Virus record (IMG/VR): IMGVR_UViG_3300022745_000090
Span: 1-38,769 of that record
Direction: 5' to 3' (one strand)
DNA length: 38,769 nucleotides
DNA from: a virus
The position numbers were made by a program, and so were the translations under genes. Each line of letters opens with the position of its first letter. Position 1 is the first letter of the stretch. Below, piece by piece: positions 14,071-21,604 of this stretch. The notes below the pieces were generated by a model. That model made no database searches. It was given only the letters and a program-made list of their open reading frames with translations, and was not told the DNA's origin.

Positions 14071-14106
14071 AAAGGGCCGGATGCCTTCGGGTATCCGGCC
14101 CTTTTT
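14071..14106 (+). terminator. Intrinsic terminator with C(UUCG)G tetraloop
   Basis: A 15-bp stem, AAAGGGCCGGATGCC (14071-14085) against GGTATCCGGCCCTTT (14090-14104), with one G-T pair, is capped by TTCG and followed by T residues. It starts 3 bases after the stop of the 13573 gene and closes the plus-strand accessory operon. Its A-run also lets it act on the minus strand. Confidence 0.9.
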
Positions 14107-14253
14107 GCGTACATGGCCCGCGAACCGCGTTTCTAGGCGATCTGGCGCGTCTTTGGCCGGGCGGCTGGGAGTCGAAGAGCCGACCAGCACGTCAGAGGAG
14201 ACGAAGAGCCGCGTTACAGTTTTTATAATCACTGGCTCAGAGCCACGAAGAGT

Positions 14254-15240
14254 TCAGCTTTTCGCGGGAATTTCTGAACTGCATGAAAGTTTGAGAATGT
14301 AGTCTCTCTGGTTCTGGACTTTAGCCATATCAGATAATTCATGCTTCTTCCGGTCTGCATACCATTTAGCCCGACTGACGCCAAGAGATTCCCAGGGCTT
14401 GGTTGCCTCATTTGTGGTAACTCCATCCCATCGTTTTTTGCCCCTTCCAGATTGAACAGTGGAGAACTTTGCCACTGAAAACCGCTCCCAAACCCAATTT
14501 GCCACCGATTTAGCGATGCAATTCACCTCTTGTCGGAAGAGCGGCGAGCTAAATTCCTTGTTCAATTCAAGCGCCAGACCCAATAAGAAGGCACGAAATT
14601 GTTCCACAGATTTCCCATCTTTCTTAAATTTGAGAACCTGTTTGTAGGCTAGCTTTCTCAGGCCTTCAAAAATCGTGCAATTCCTTCCGAGAGCGGTGGT
14701 GAAATTCGGAATCTTCAGTTTGTCCGATTTATCCAGCCAGTCATTCAGGCGGGAAAGATCGTAAGGCGCTTTGGCCTGCCAATCTACCTCCCAGCGATCC
14801 GAAAGAGGATTCTTGCACATGAGGCCGGAATAGCCAGCGTCCGCGCCCAATCGCCTAGAAAGACCAAAATCGACCGCTTCCAAAAATCGCATTGGATCGC
14901 TGTGTGATTTTTCAAACTTCGTCACTGGCATTTCTAGCAGGTAGCCGACATGAGCATGCCCATTATTGCGATTGATAGCCGTAAAGTTAGGAGGCGGACA
15001 AGAGCGTTTTTCTGCCTGAAAATAGGCATCATCCATATCAAGATCAAAAATCAGCCAATTTATCACCTGCTGTTGATTCGGTTGGATAAAATCGCGCTCC
15101 ATAGCAATCAGCTTTCGATTGCGAAAAATCCCCCGCTCTAAATTGTCAGTGCAGAAAGGCCATTTAGCTAGGCGTTCTGTAAAGATGGTCTTGACCGTTT
15201 TACACGGTGACGTAATGTTGGTAAGTGCGAGCGGCTGCAT
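14254..15240 (-). CDS. ColE2-type plasmid replicase (Rep)
   Basis: 328 residues from the chosen ATG. The Replicase-family core is visible: IQPNQQQVINWLIFDLDMDDA, then PPPNFTAINRNNGHAHVGYLL. A PriCT-like helical part follows (SVEQFRAFLLGLALELNKE), then a C-terminal HTH (KPWESLGVSRAKWYADRK). ColE2-type Rep proteins bind their origin and synthesise the primer RNA for leading-strand synthesis. ATG at 15240 is chosen because family members start close to the core; the frame extends to 15363. Its presence suggests plasmid-like replication of this phage. Confidence 0.85.
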   Translation of the reverse strand: MQPLALTNITSPCKTVKTIFTERLAKWPFCTDNLERGIFRNRKLIAMERDFIQPNQQQVINWLIFDLDMDDAYFQAEKRSCPPPNFTAINRNNGHAHVGYLLEMPVTKFEKSHSDPMRFLEAVDFGLSRRLGADAGYSGLMCKNPLSDRWEVDWQAKAPYDLSRLNDWLDKSDKLKIPNFTTALGRNCTIFEGLRKLAYKQVLKFKKDGKSVEQFRAFLLGLALELNKEFSSPLFRQEVNCIAKSVANWVWERFSVAKFSTVQSGRGKKRWDGVTTNEATKPWESLGVSRAKWYADRKKHELSDMAKVQNQRDYILKLSCSSEIPAKS

Positions 15241-15262
15241 GTAGAGATGCGGTTGACTTGAA

Positions 15263-15297
15263 GGGAGTCGGGGGAACTGACAATTCCTCTGACTCCC
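15263..15297 (+). promoter_or_regulatory. 14-bp hairpin in the rep leader, possibly in an antisense RNA
   Basis: GGGAGTC pairs with GACTCCC, and the inner GGGGGAA pairs with TTCCTCT using two G-T pairs that work only on the plus-strand transcript; loop of 7 bases. It lies 23-57 bases upstream of the rep start on the opposite strand. A weak plus-strand promoter, TTGACC (15191-15196), 16 bases, TAATGT (15213-15218), points at it. In ColE2 plasmids an antisense RNA to the rep leader controls copy number, so this is a candidate for such an RNA. Confidence 0.45.
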
Positions 15298-15385
15298 GCC
15301 CACAATAACACGACCGCAAGTTGGAGTAAACGCAATTTTTAGGATATGGCTAAAATCCATCATCGGGAAAACCGCGAATAACCGA

Positions 15386-15418
15386 ATGACGGCTTTCCGG
15401 CAGACGGATTCCCGTCAT
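15386..15418. repeat. 7-bp inverted repeat in the rep/15433 divergent region
   Basis: ATGACGG (15386-15392) and CCGTCAT (15412-15418) with 19 bases between. It lies between the rep leader and the divergent gene at 15433, so it may bind a regulator of either. Confidence 0.35.
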
Positions 15419-15432
15419 GTGAAAAATACTTG

Positions 15433-15762
15433 ATGACCAACGACCTCTCCACCCTGAGCGACCATGTTCTAAACTGGCTGATGACCGAGGAGGAAATCAG
15501 CGATGAACTACGCGGCGCAATCGAAACGGAGCAGAATCAGCGGATTTTGACATCGAAACTGCCGCAGGAGATGATCACGCTCACCTCGAAAATGCTTCAC
15601 GACGCATCCTCATGCGGATACCACGGGTTTACGGCGGCGCAGGCGAAGGTCTTCGGCTTCAAATGGCCGTTAAAACGCGGCTGGCTGAAATCGCTGGTGG
15701 GGAAAACCGTTCCAGTTTCTCAGTATTGCAAATTTGTCGCGGCATCTAAAACAAAACGATAA
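15433..15762 (+). CDS. Hypothetical protein, possible DNA-binding
   Basis: 109 residues from ATG (MTNDLSTLSDHVLNWL). Helical N-terminus. The C-terminal half (GYHGFTAAQAKVFGFKWPLKRGWLKSLVGKTV) is basic and aromatic. It is divergent from rep and first in the long plus-strand early run. No family recognised. A TTG three bases earlier is an alternative start. Confidence 0.72.
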   Translation: MTNDLSTLSDHVLNWLMTEEEISDELRGAIETEQNQRILTSKLPQEMITLTSKMLHDASSCGYHGFTAAQAKVFGFKWPLKRGWLKSLVGKTVPVSQYCKFVAASKTKR

Positions 15763-15839
15763 CCCCACAACCAACTTTACACCGTCTCCATTGGTGGTAA
15801 TGTTGCTTCTCAAACGACTCTGAGCCTCGCCTCCCATGT

Positions 15840-16691
15840 ATGAATGCCCCTATTGCTCTGCCGTCTCCCACCACCCCAAAGACCTCCAGCACCGTTACTG
15901 CGATTGGTGCTGTCTCTCCGACACCCCTGCGGATCGACACTTTCATCAAATCGAAGCTGCAAGAAGCTCGGTCGGAAGACTTCTCTGGGCTGAAGTCTTC
16001 GGCGGCGGCAGCGCAGTCTCATGGCTTCACGGCCTGTGCCAACTCACGCTATGTGGCCTTCTTGGAGGCCATGTCCGCTGCCCAGGGCCAAGTCAGTTAC
16101 TACGCCGCAAAATACCCTGCGTGCTTTTTCCTGCCGTGGAAGGCTCTCAACGCGACCCTCACCGCACTCAGTCTTTGGTGCGACTTGCCCAAGCACTACA
16201 CCGCAGCGATTCCCCCCGGACAACTGCCTTACTTGGACATTTTCTCGCTCGACCCCAACGACACAGTGCCCCACGTCCAAATGGTTGAACTGCTAGATGA
16301 TGGTCGGATCAACCGCTTCACATGGCAAGACATTATCGCAGCATGTCTGCCCTATCACCCCGTCCACGAGGTCCATGACCACCCTTCTATTTTCACATCA
16401 GGACGCCGACAGCTACAGGCTCTCAACAACGAGCAACGGCAGACACTCTACTCAGCCATCAAGGACTTCCAAAACTCCTGGTTTGTTATCGCTCCACCGG
16501 CTGCATTTAACATTACCGAAGACTGGCGCTCTCGAACCCGCAAATTGCTGATTCAAGCCGCCGAAAAAAAGGAACCGCCGCCAAACGACCCACTCGTTGT
16601 CAGGTTCGTCCGAGGCGGCTGCCTGGTCGTGGCAGCTTGGGGCGACGAAGCCGACGAACTCAATGCCCTCGTGAACAACCTCAATATCTGA
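15840..16691 (+). CDS. Hypothetical protein of 283 residues
   Basis: Low-complexity Pro/Thr-rich N-terminus (about 30 residues), then a globular alpha/beta region with Trp/Tyr/Pro-rich segments (FFLPWKALNATLTALSLWCDLP) and a C-terminus with GGCLVVAAWGDEADELNALV. No membrane span or catalytic motif was recognised. Codon use fits real coding sequence. Confidence 0.72.
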   Translation: MNAPIALPSPTTPKTSSTVTAIGAVSPTPLRIDTFIKSKLQEARSEDFSGLKSSAAAAQSHGFTACANSRYVAFLEAMSAAQGQVSYYAAKYPACFFLPWKALNATLTALSLWCDLPKHYTAAIPPGQLPYLDIFSLDPNDTVPHVQMVELLDDGRINRFTWQDIIAACLPYHPVHEVHDHPSIFTSGRRQLQALNNEQRQTLYSAIKDFQNSWFVIAPPAAFNITEDWRSRTRKLLIQAAEKKEPPPNDPLVVRFVRGGCLVVAAWGDEADELNALVNNLNI

Positions 16692-16699
16692 ATAAGACA

Positions 16700-17200
16700 A
16701 TGAAAAACGACACAAATCAACCTGCGTTCGGCGTCTGGCAGCCCATCGCCACCGTGCCCAAGGATGGCACCTGGATACTCGTCACCTGTGGAGGCAAGCA
16801 TGTGCCACATGTCGCACGATGGAATAGCAAAAGGCAGGCATGGGAAACGGATGATGGCGTTTATTACGGGTCTTGGCCGCTCTCGCACTGGATGCCGCTT
16901 CCGCCACCCCCACCACCTGCTAACGCATGCCCGCAGGAGATTTCCAGCCTCAAAGGCGAGCGCGATCGTCTGAGCCGCGAACTCTCCGACATCTGCGCCG
17001 CCGCTGATGCTCATACCTCGTCGGAGGCATGTGTGATGATCAAAAGCATGCGCGAGGCGATTCAGGATGCGGACGCGGCATTGCGCAAGTGCCTCAAATA
17101 CATGCTGGGCATCCCTTCTTGCGGCAGCGATCAAGAATGCGAAACGATGGACGATGCGCATCGCGCCCTTTCAAAACTTCAACCCTTCATCAAGCTATGA
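16700..17200 (+). CDS. DUF551-like protein with helical C-terminus
   Basis: 166 residues from ATG (MKNDTNQPAFG) behind AATAAGACA. The N-terminal W-x-PIATVPKDGTWILVT with later VPHVARWN and WPLSHWMPLPPPP is the DUF551 pattern found in many phage proteins of unknown function. Proline-rich linker, then a coiled-coil-like part (LKGERDRLSRELSD) and a Cys-bearing end. ATGA overlap with the next gene. The frame runs upstream to 16637 without support. Confidence 0.82.
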   Translation: MKNDTNQPAFGVWQPIATVPKDGTWILVTCGGKHVPHVARWNSKRQAWETDDGVYYGSWPLSHWMPLPPPPPPANACPQEISSLKGERDRLSRELSDICAAADAHTSSEACVMIKSMREAIQDADAALRKCLKYMLGIPSCGSDQECETMDDAHRALSKLQPFIKL

Positions 17201-17412
17201 ACCCCGAAATTGAAAAGCTGAAGCAAGAACTGACGGAGTTTCTTGAGCTGAATTGTCTGGCCGCCCAAAGAGAGTGGGTTTTTTCACGCTACCGCAAAAA
17301 CTCCCCCAAGCTGGCCAAAATGCTTCTCGCGACCATCGAGATGATGGATGACATGCCGTTCAGCGTCGCGGATGCGCTGGAGGAGAAACTTCTTAACATT
17401 TGGAACGAATGA
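17197..17412 (+). CDS. Small helical hypothetical protein
   Basis: 71 residues, beginning MNPEIEKLKQELTEFLEL. It is almost wholly helical. ATGA overlaps on both sides fix both ends. Function unknown. Confidence 0.75.
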   Translation: MNPEIEKLKQELTEFLELNCLAAQREWVFSRYRKNSPKLAKMLLATIEMMDDMPFSVADALEEKLLNIWNE

Positions 17413-17855
17413 CACCAAAACTCACCATCAACGAAATCCTGCGCAAGCATTTCGACAAAGCACCTTACGGCTCAAAAATCAAATGCGCACGCGAGGTGGA
17501 GGTTTCCCAAAAGGACTTTTCGCGGTGGCTGTCAGGCGTGACGACCCCTGGAGGGGATTACGCTGTGCGGCTGTTGCAGTATCTTGGAGAGTTGAAGAAT
17601 TATCCGGCGAATGCCAAACCAAGCGCAGAATCGAAAACTGAAATTAGCGATTGGGAGGCTGGCGTGCTTGCTTATGCTTCCGACAATGGCAGGTATGCCA
17701 CCAAGGAAAAGCGAGTAATTGAAATGGCAGCGACCGGCCTCTTGAAGGACCATGGCCCACAATCGCTGGTTGGCGGCATGCACTATCTGACGATCACAGA
17801 GAATGGGCGCGAAGCCCTGCAAAACTGGCGTTCTCACAAACAATCACTCATTTAA
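17409..17855 (+). CDS. Helix-turn-helix protein with a C-terminal winged-helix-like part
   Basis: 148 residues from ATG (MTPKLTINEILRKHF). Residues about 10-55 (SKIKCAREVEVSQKDFSRWLSG...YAVRLLQYL) look like an XRE-type HTH. The end (GLLKDHGPQSLVGGMHYLTITENGREAL) resembles the small winged-helix protein at 5172-5435. It is a candidate regulator of early genes. Coupled to the previous gene by ATGA. Confidence 0.78.
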   Translation: MTPKLTINEILRKHFDKAPYGSKIKCAREVEVSQKDFSRWLSGVTTPGGDYAVRLLQYLGELKNYPANAKPSAESKTEISDWEAGVLAYASDNGRYATKEKRVIEMAATGLLKDHGPQSLVGGMHYLTITENGREALQNWRSHKQSLI

Positions 17856-17856
17856 A

Positions 17857-18189
17857 ATGAATAACTGCACGCAAAATATGGCCCTGGCTAGGTTCGTCGT
17901 CACAAGACAGGGTGGGCCAATCCTGAACGAAGGACATGTCGTGGTCGCTGGCGAAAACTTCGCCGCCATCGAAATAGATATGCGCTCAAAGCGATGTGAG
18001 GTCATGGCTGAATCAGCGACGGAAGATGGTGCGCCGGTGATATGGCTCGACGGAACAAACGCACTGCACCTGAAAAAAGGCTGCGAGAAAGAACCAACCG
18101 AAGTGACGTTCCCTGACTACAAAGGTTGGCAAATCTTCTCTGCCCATGTGTGCCGATACACCTTCAGAGTGTGCTTCGTGCTCGGTTGA
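17857..18189 (+). CDS. Hypothetical protein
   Basis: 110 residues from ATG (MNNCTQNMALARFVVTRQGG). Beta-rich with aromatic and Cys residues at the end (VCRYTFRVCFVLG). It starts one base after the previous stop. No family recognised. Confidence 0.72.
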   Translation: MNNCTQNMALARFVVTRQGGPILNEGHVVVAGENFAAIEIDMRSKRCEVMAESATEDGAPVIWLDGTNALHLKKGCEKEPTEVTFPDYKGWQIFSAHVCRYTFRVCFVLG

Positions 18190-18195
18190 GGAATT

Positions 18196-18486
18196 ATGAA
18201 AACAGGACTCAAAGACAAACACGGCAAGGAAATCATGGCCGGAGATTGGGTGTCTCTCGACGGCAACATGACCGCCGACGACTCGCTTGGCGTGCTACCG
18301 AATGGCTGGACGTTTGGCGAGGGTGACATTTACGAGGTCTATTTCGATGACCGAATCAAGAAATGGTCACTCAAGCTTGGAGTCGAACCAGACTCGGCAT
18401 ACAATGCGAAATACATGAACCACGCAGTCAGGCTACTGCATGATGGAAGCGTGGAAATCGTGAAAGCGCCGAACGAAAAAAGTTAG
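18196..18486 (+). CDS. YopX-like protein
   Basis: 96 residues. The start MKTGLKDKHGKEIMAGDWV is the YopX-family signature (K-TGL-KDKNG-KEI-x-x-GD), with a beta-rich remainder. YopX proteins are small phage proteins of unknown role, and the family call is by resemblance of the first 20 residues. Confidence 0.82.
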   Translation: MKTGLKDKHGKEIMAGDWVSLDGNMTADDSLGVLPNGWTFGEGDIYEVYFDDRIKKWSLKLGVEPDSAYNAKYMNHAVRLLHDGSVEIVKAPNEKS

Positions 18487-18509
18487 GCATCCAGCGAACA
18501 ATACAAAAT

Positions 18510-18749
18510 ATGATACACAATTGGGCAGACCTCGCCGCACTGCCAGAATCCGAAACACATCGCCTCGAAATCGAGGTGGATAACTGTAACGGCTGGATAA
18601 AAGACAAACGCGACCCCGAAGCGATGGGACACTACCTGTCAACGCACACCTTCTACGGCTCAAATCACGCCCGGAGCACGCAGCTACTGCGCGAGTGCGG
18701 ATGGAATGTGACCTGTGCGAATTGGGATGCCGAACAAGGTAATATGTGA
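18510..18749 (+). CDS. Small hypothetical protein
   Basis: 79 residues, beginning MIHNWADLAALPESETHRLE. His/Trp-containing; ends EQGNM. Leader CGAACAATACAAAAT is A/C-rich. No family recognised. Confidence 0.72.
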   Translation: MIHNWADLAALPESETHRLEIEVDNCNGWIKDKRDPEAMGHYLSTHTFYGSNHARSTQLLRECGWNVTCANWDAEQGNM

Positions 18750-18788
18750 CCCTCACGAGAATTAACGGTTGAGTAATTATAAAAACCA

Positions 18789-18977
18789 ATGAGAACAACC
18801 CCATACGGAGAGCCTTCCGACAAAGAAATCGACGCCCTGCGCATCCCTCCTGCGTGCGAGTGCGGCAATCCAGTCGAGAATTACAACGACACCTGCGAGG
18901 AATGCCTGAACGATCCTGACCAGGACGGGAAAGAGGCGGCGTTTGAGAATGCAACCAGTGATGTTTTTACGCCATGA
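18789..18977 (+). CDS. Small zinc-ribbon protein
   Basis: 62 residues with C-x-C-GNP...C-x2-C (ACECGNPVENYNDTCEECL), a compact zinc-ribbon, and an acidic C-terminus. ATGA overlap with the next gene, which carries the same type of ribbon. Role unknown. Confidence 0.76.
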   Translation: MRTTPYGEPSDKEIDALRIPPACECGNPVENYNDTCEECLNDPDQDGKEAAFENATSDVFTP

Positions 18978-19123
18978 ATGCCATTGAAGAAAATAAAGAT
19001 CGTTGCCCACAATGCGGAGGCGATATTGAAGGTGGCGAACTTTGTGAATCTTGCGAAGAGCAAAACAACTCAGAGCGTCTGGCCGATATTCTTCAGGATG
19101 ACATGAAATATTCAGATCAATGA
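18974..19123 (+). CDS. Small zinc-ribbon protein
   Basis: 49 residues. CPQCGGDIEGGELCESCEE is a short zinc-ribbon; the C-terminus is acidic and helical (RLADILQDDMKY). Coupled by ATGA at both ends. It looks like a sister of the 18789 gene. Confidence 0.75.
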   Translation: MNAIEENKDRCPQCGGDIEGGELCESCEEQNNSERLADILQDDMKYSDQ

Positions 19124-19431
19124 CCTTTACCGCTTACTGTGAACTTATTGCTCCCGAATACGGAGTGCATCCCCTCACAATCGCCAAGCGTATTCGTCGT
19201 GGCGAACTTCCATGCCCACCTATGCACAGGCTTAACAAGCGGTCTTTCTGCGTAGTGGCAGACAACCACAAGCGCGATACGGTGCCTTCATTGCTCGCCA
19301 AGCTCTCAACCTACCGAGTCGCATTGGCTGATGCCATCCGCAGGCCGATGGGAGCCATTCCAGATTCAGCCAGCAACCTAATTACGCAGCAGGAATTGGA
19401 AGAGGCGGAGAAGCGAAGGCTCAAGGCTTGA
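19120..19431 (+). CDS. Helix-turn-helix-like protein
   Basis: 103 residues. The N-terminal part (TAYCELIAPEYGVHPLTIAKRIRRGELPCP) fits an excisionase/MerR-type HTH followed by a beta turn. The C-terminal half is helical and ends basic. A small DNA-binding regulator or excisionase-like factor is possible; no integrase is present to support the latter. Overlaps the convergent gene 19421 by 11 bases. Confidence 0.72.
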   Translation: MTFTAYCELIAPEYGVHPLTIAKRIRRGELPCPPMHRLNKRSFCVVADNHKRDTVPSLLAKLSTYRVALADAIRRPMGAIPDSASNLITQQELEEAEKRRLKA

Positions 19432-19606
19432 TCGCCGTCAAAATCATCCACCAGATTGCCAGCCAGCGGCTTGTGGATGGCTTGGCGGTGCGCCTTTTGA
19501 GCTTCCTGGGAAGCCGGATCATCGGCGTTCTACCGTCAATCAGGCCAAGGTAAACCTCTGCCGCCTGCATGCCTTTGTCGCGATGGTAGTGGTTATTTGG
19601 CTTCAT
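19421..19606 (-). CDS. Small basic protein with C-terminal membrane helix
   Basis: 61 residues from ATG (MKPNNHYHRDKGMQ). Basic centre (RLPRKLKRRTAKPSTSRW), then a hydrophobic end (LAIWWMILTAI). ATGA overlap with the upstream minus-strand gene. Could be a small toxin-like or holin-like membrane protein, but only composition says so. Confidence 0.55.
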   Translation of the reverse strand: MKPNNHYHRDKGMQAAEVYLGLIDGRTPMIRLPRKLKRRTAKPSTSRWLAIWWMILTAIKP

Positions 19607-19761
19607 CTTTGCCCCCCCATCAACATTGCCATGCGCTTGTATGAAGCCAGCTCTTCCTCCAGCTTCGCCATTGCCTCGGCGGGAACGACGTAACTGAATG
19701 GCGTGAGCTGCGAATATGAAACCAGTGATGCGGTTGTCTGCGGCGGGAATTTCTCGTTCAT
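19603..19761 (-). CDS. Small hypothetical protein
   Basis: 52 residues from ATG (MNEKFPPQTTASLVSYSQL). Helical end (AMAKLEEELASYKRMAMLMGGQ). With the 61-residue gene it forms a two-gene minus-strand pair inside plus-strand genes. Confidence 0.55.
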   Translation of the reverse strand: MNEKFPPQTTASLVSYSQLTPFSYVVPAEAMAKLEEELASYKRMAMLMGGQR

Positions 19762-19841
19762 GAAGCAAGTCTCGCACAAAAATAGCAAAGCGTAAAGTTC
19801 ATCTTGATTGGAAGGCGGGATGATGCGAGGGTTGGAGTCTT

Positions 19842-19985
19842 ATGAAACCCATCATCAAAGAATGCGACTGCGCACATGCCGGACAAGACTCCATGTACGG
19901 GAAAGGTCGGCGAGTCAAAAACCCCTTGGTTAAAAAAGGCGAAAAACAGGAGTATCGCTGCACAGTTTGCGCCAAGGTTGCTTAG
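19842..19985 (+). CDS. Small zinc-ribbon phage protein
   Basis: 47 residues. ECDCAHAGQDSMYGKGRRV followed by YRCTVC supplies C-x-C...C-x2-C plus His, a compact zinc-binding fold of a type common in phage early regions. Basic. No function known. Confidence 0.75.
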   Translation: MKPIIKECDCAHAGQDSMYGKGRRVKNPLVKKGEKQEYRCTVCAKVA

Positions 19986-20054
19986 TCTCGCTTAATTGAA
20001 ATAAACATTATCAAAACCATCCCCTAATCAAACACAGCGGGAGCTAAATCCTTT

Positions 20055-20939
20055 ATGTCCAAACTCAAAGCCAAAGCGCCATCACAAGTCGAGCCGTCCA
20101 AGCCAAAAATCCTCATCTTCGGTGCCTCTGGCGTCGGGAAAACATGGTTTAGCCTGGACTTTCCAAATTGCTTTTACATCGACACAGAAGGCGGCGCATC
20201 CCGCACTCATTACATGGACAAGCTCACCAAGTCTGGCGGCATGATTCTTGGCCCTGAAGACGGCTCGCTTGATCCAGATGTCGTGATTTCTCAGTTCCAA
20301 GCTCTCGCCACTGAGAAGCATCCGTTCAAGACGGTGGTGGTTGACTCAATCACCAAGCTGTACAACACCGTTATTGCCAACGAGGCTGAACGCCTTGGCG
20401 ACAAAGATGCCTTCGGCGCGTCCAAGAAACCAGCCCTGGCGTTCATGCGCCGTCTGGTGAACTGGATTCATCGTCTCGACATGAACGTGGTTTTGATCTG
20501 CCACCAAAAAGAAGAGTGGGGTCAGGACGCTCAAGGCAATCGCACTCAAACCGGCGTCACGTTTGATTGCTGGGACAAGATCGAATATGAGCTTGATCTG
20601 GCGTTCCAAGTCACCAAGCAGGGCAGTTCCCGTTATGGTCTTGTTCGCAAGTCTCGTCTCACCGGCTTTCCAGACCGTGAGAAGTTTGCCTTGGGCTATG
20701 ATGAATTTGCCGTGCGCTACGGCAAAGATGTCATCGAAAAATCAGTCGCAAGCATCACCCTCGCTACTCCTGAGCAGGTTGCAGAAATTGACCGCCTTGC
20801 ATCTGTCATCAAAATGACTGATGACGAAAAGCAAAAATGGCTTACCAAAGCCTCCGCGTCTGACTGGAGCGAGCTTTCCACAGAACAAGCAGCCAAGGCC
20901 ATTGCCGCCCTCCTTGCCAAAATCAACCCAACCAAGTAA
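20055..20939 (+). CDS. Sak4-like RecA-type ATPase (AAA_24 family)
   Basis: 294 residues. Walker A GASGVGKT at residues 23-30 and Walker B TVVVDS at 93-98, followed by typical sensor segments (MNVVLICHQKEEWG). This matches the Sak4 single-strand-annealing/recombinase family of phages. It is followed 12 bases later by an SSB-like gene, the usual partner arrangement. Predicted role: ATP-driven strand pairing during phage recombination and replication. Confidence 0.88.
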   Translation: MSKLKAKAPSQVEPSKPKILIFGASGVGKTWFSLDFPNCFYIDTEGGASRTHYMDKLTKSGGMILGPEDGSLDPDVVISQFQALATEKHPFKTVVVDSITKLYNTVIANEAERLGDKDAFGASKKPALAFMRRLVNWIHRLDMNVVLICHQKEEWGQDAQGNRTQTGVTFDCWDKIEYELDLAFQVTKQGSSRYGLVRKSRLTGFPDREKFALGYDEFAVRYGKDVIEKSVASITLATPEQVAEIDRLASVIKMTDDEKQKWLTKASASDWSELSTEQAAKAIAALLAKINPTK

Positions 20940-20951
20940 CACACTACCACC

Positions 20952-21404
20952 ATGCGCATCGCACAGCCAAAAACAGAAGAAGAATTGGACTTTGAACGCC
21001 TGCTGCCGAAAGGCACCTACGACTTTGAAGTGGTCAAGGCCGAGGAAAAGCAGTCTAAAAAAGGCAATGATATGATTGCCGTCAACTTGAAGGTCTTCCA
21101 CGGTGAAGGGTTTCAATTTGTTCGTGACTTCCTAATGGAGGCCATGTCTCACAAGCTCCGTCACTTCGCCGAAACAGTGGGGATGATTAATGCCTACGAT
21201 ACCGGTCAGCTTGATGCCGACAGCCTTGTTGGCCGCAGCGGCAAGGCTCGCATCGACATCGAGCCAGCGGGAGAGTTCCCAGCCAAAAACGTCGTCAAGG
21301 ACTATGGCGAAAAGAAGAAGGCTGATCCAGTAGCCAAGGGGCCATTGATGAACGCTGGCCCTAAAATCCTGATTGAGGATGATGGAACAGACATTCCATA
21401 TTAG
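20952..21404 (+). CDS. SSB-like protein (DUF669-type)
   Basis: 150 residues. Begins with PKGTYDFEVVKAEEKQSKKG and an OB-like beta region. It ends in an acidic tail DDGTDIPY, like the C-terminal protein-interaction tip of single-stranded DNA-binding proteins. Located right after the Sak4-like ATPase. Predicted to coat single-stranded DNA and to recruit recombination and replication proteins. Confidence 0.8.
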   Translation: MRIAQPKTEEELDFERLLPKGTYDFEVVKAEEKQSKKGNDMIAVNLKVFHGEGFQFVRDFLMEAMSHKLRHFAETVGMINAYDTGQLDADSLVGRSGKARIDIEPAGEFPAKNVVKDYGEKKKADPVAKGPLMNAGPKILIEDDGTDIPY

Positions 21405-21426
21405 GATATATTCACCCAATCCCGCC

Positions 21427-21448
21427 GCCTCCACGGGAAAATGGAGGC
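21427..21448. other. Intercistronic hairpin before the 21461 gene
   Basis: GCCTCCA (21427-21433) and TGGAGGC (21442-21448) form a perfect 7-bp stem with an 8-base loop, ending 12 bases before an ATG behind CTAAACGACC. This repeats the hairpin-plus-leader layout of the 10.4-14.1 kb operon. Confidence 0.55.
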
Positions 21449-21460
21449 AACTAAACGACC

Positions 21461-21604
21461 ATGACCCTCATCACCCTCGAAAAAATCGCGCTCTTCAAGG
21501 AGCAATTTGTGTCAACGTCGGCAAAGGCTGACAAAACCAAGGATGAAAGCGACTGGCTGCCTTGGGCCGCAAGTAGGATCAACGAACTGGAGAAAGAACA
21601 ATGA
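21461..21604 (+). CDS. Small helical hypothetical protein
   Basis: 47 residues, MTLITLEKIALFKEQFV, ending ASRINELEKEQ. ATGA overlap with the next gene. Function unknown. Confidence 0.7.
   Translation: MTLITLEKIALFKEQFVSTSAKADKTKDESDWLPWAASRINELEKEQ

Noticed and set aside
14071-14106. The perfect stem could be the inverted end of a transposon.
   Set aside because: The UUCG loop and T-run mark a terminator; no partner copy or transposase is present.
14161-14215. GAGTCGAAGAGCCG and GAGACGAAGAGCCG resembled a tRNA T-arm or attachment site.
   Set aside because: No cloverleaf folds around it; it is a 14-base imperfect direct repeat in a convergent gap.
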